Shown here one piece after another: positions 63,858 through 64,000 of a stretch of 64,000 nt of DNA. The notes under the pieces were generated by a model. That model made no database searches. It worked only from the letters and a program-made list of their open reading frames with translations, and was not told the DNA's origin. The translations under genes were made by a program, and so were the position numbers. This stretch comes from Thiomicrorhabdus sp. (GTDB taxonomy: Bacteria; Pseudomonadota; Gammaproteobacteria; Thiomicrospirales; Thiomicrospiraceae): NCBI RefSeq assembly GCF_963677875.1, contig NZ_OY782566.1:124001-188000 (forward strand), read 5' to 3'. Numbering within the stretch: the stretch's first letter is position 1; every line of letters starts with the position of its first letter.

Positions 63858-64000
63858 GCGCCGCCCGAACCGTTTTGCGTCACCCTAGCCTCTTCGTCAT
63901 CATTTTTATGCGATAAGGTCGGATAAGTCACCAACGTCGCCACAACGGCTCCGTTCCAGATAACAATAAACCAGATCAGATATAACCAGAGCAGAAACAG
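63854..64000 (-). CDS. C-terminal end of a membrane protein (partial)
   Basis: The last 48 codons of a minus-strand gene that enters from beyond the window contain a membrane helix (LFLLWLYLIWFIVIWNGAVV) and a short hydrophilic tail ending GSGGA. The stop overlaps the hmuU start (ATGA), so it belongs to the same operon. The family cannot be recognised from this part. Confidence 0.7.
   Translation of the reverse strand: MFLLWLYLIWFIVIWNGAVVATLVTYPTLSHKNDDEEARVTQNGSGGA

Noticed and set aside
62860..63888. 342-codon plus-strand ORF opposite hmuU
   Set aside because: Low-complexity Ser/Thr/Pro-rich translation fully antisense to a clear FecCD permease; a shadow frame.
1..64000. tRNA, rRNA or CRISPR array
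   Set aside because: No cloverleaf-like T-loop/anticodon pattern outside genes, and no regularly spaced repeats; the short repeats seen are attC sites and operators.

Overview
The window looks like chromosomal DNA of a free-living, probably aquatic or marine gammaproteobacterium. NrdA, NrdB, NudE, YrfG, Tpm, YgiD, YbaK, MurI, Uup and the DUF3450-TtpC-ExbB-ExbD-TonB-TPR cluster all read as gammaproteobacterial families. A sulfur-oxidising Thiomicrospira-like or Marinobacter-like lineage would fit, but that is inference; there is no rRNA or other phylogenetic marker here. Genes are dense, with many 4-base ATGA overlaps and several TTG starts. I see no tRNA, rRNA or CRISPR array.

Layout: (1) 1-10.9 kb, housekeeping: class Ia nrdA with a terminator and possible NrdR boxes, cysQ-nudE, yrfG, tpm, a thioredoxin-like protein, a spermidine-synthase fold protein, chrA, ygiD, a GyrI-like protein, ybaK and a gamma carbonic anhydrase. 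(2) 11.2-18.4 kb: an iron-type TonB2 energising operon (minus strand) divergent from a minimal sufC-sufB pair, with a Fur-box-like sequence between them. exbB2 carries a one-base frameshift. (3) 18.5-21.6 kb: a DMT exporter and a three-gene operon of two membrane proteins plus a TetR regulator. (4) 21.7-38.0 kb: a metal or siderophore acquisition island. It holds a PepSY operon, two TonB-dependent receptors, an AraC regulator, a His-rich CDF pump, an RhtX/FptX-like permease, two YbtP/YbtQ-like ABC proteins, a methyltransferase, an MFS and an SMR pump, with several Fur-like boxes. No siderophore biosynthesis genes are seen.

(5) 38.2-47.2 kb: a flavin reductase, a thioesterase, DUF2164, a second DUF4395-type protein sharing the TetR operator sequence, a DsrE-like periplasmic protein, mdtIJ, a LysR regulator, murI, an MBL-fold enzyme and uup. 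(6) 47.2-51.0 kb: an AT-richer remnant chromosomal integron. A degenerate intI (minus strand) faces away from four apparent gene cassettes (plus strand) separated by recognisable attC sites. (7) 51.0-54.4 kb: a DUF89 protein, a degenerate receiver-domain protein and nrdB, about 51 kb away from nrdA. (8) 54.6-60.6 kb: a six-gene operon resembling the uncharacterised GAK (grasp-and-kinase) system: histidine phosphatase, metallophosphoesterase, amphi-Trp protein, PhoU-like/APH kinase, ATP-grasp enzyme and HprK-related kinase. Two of these genes are frameshifted. (9) 60.6-64.0 kb: an ECF sigma factor/DUF3379 pair and a hmuVU-type haem ABC importer, plus the C-terminal end of another membrane protein.

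Iron is the recurring theme: TonB2, two receptors, PepSY, HmuUV, Suf and four Fur-like boxes. The least explained content is the GAK operon, the integron cassettes, and the two DUF4395 paralogues linked by a shared operator. Four loci (exbB2, mdtJ, the PhoU-APH gene and the ATP-grasp gene) carry single-base indels. Read-level checking is needed to decide whether these are sequencing errors or real lesions.
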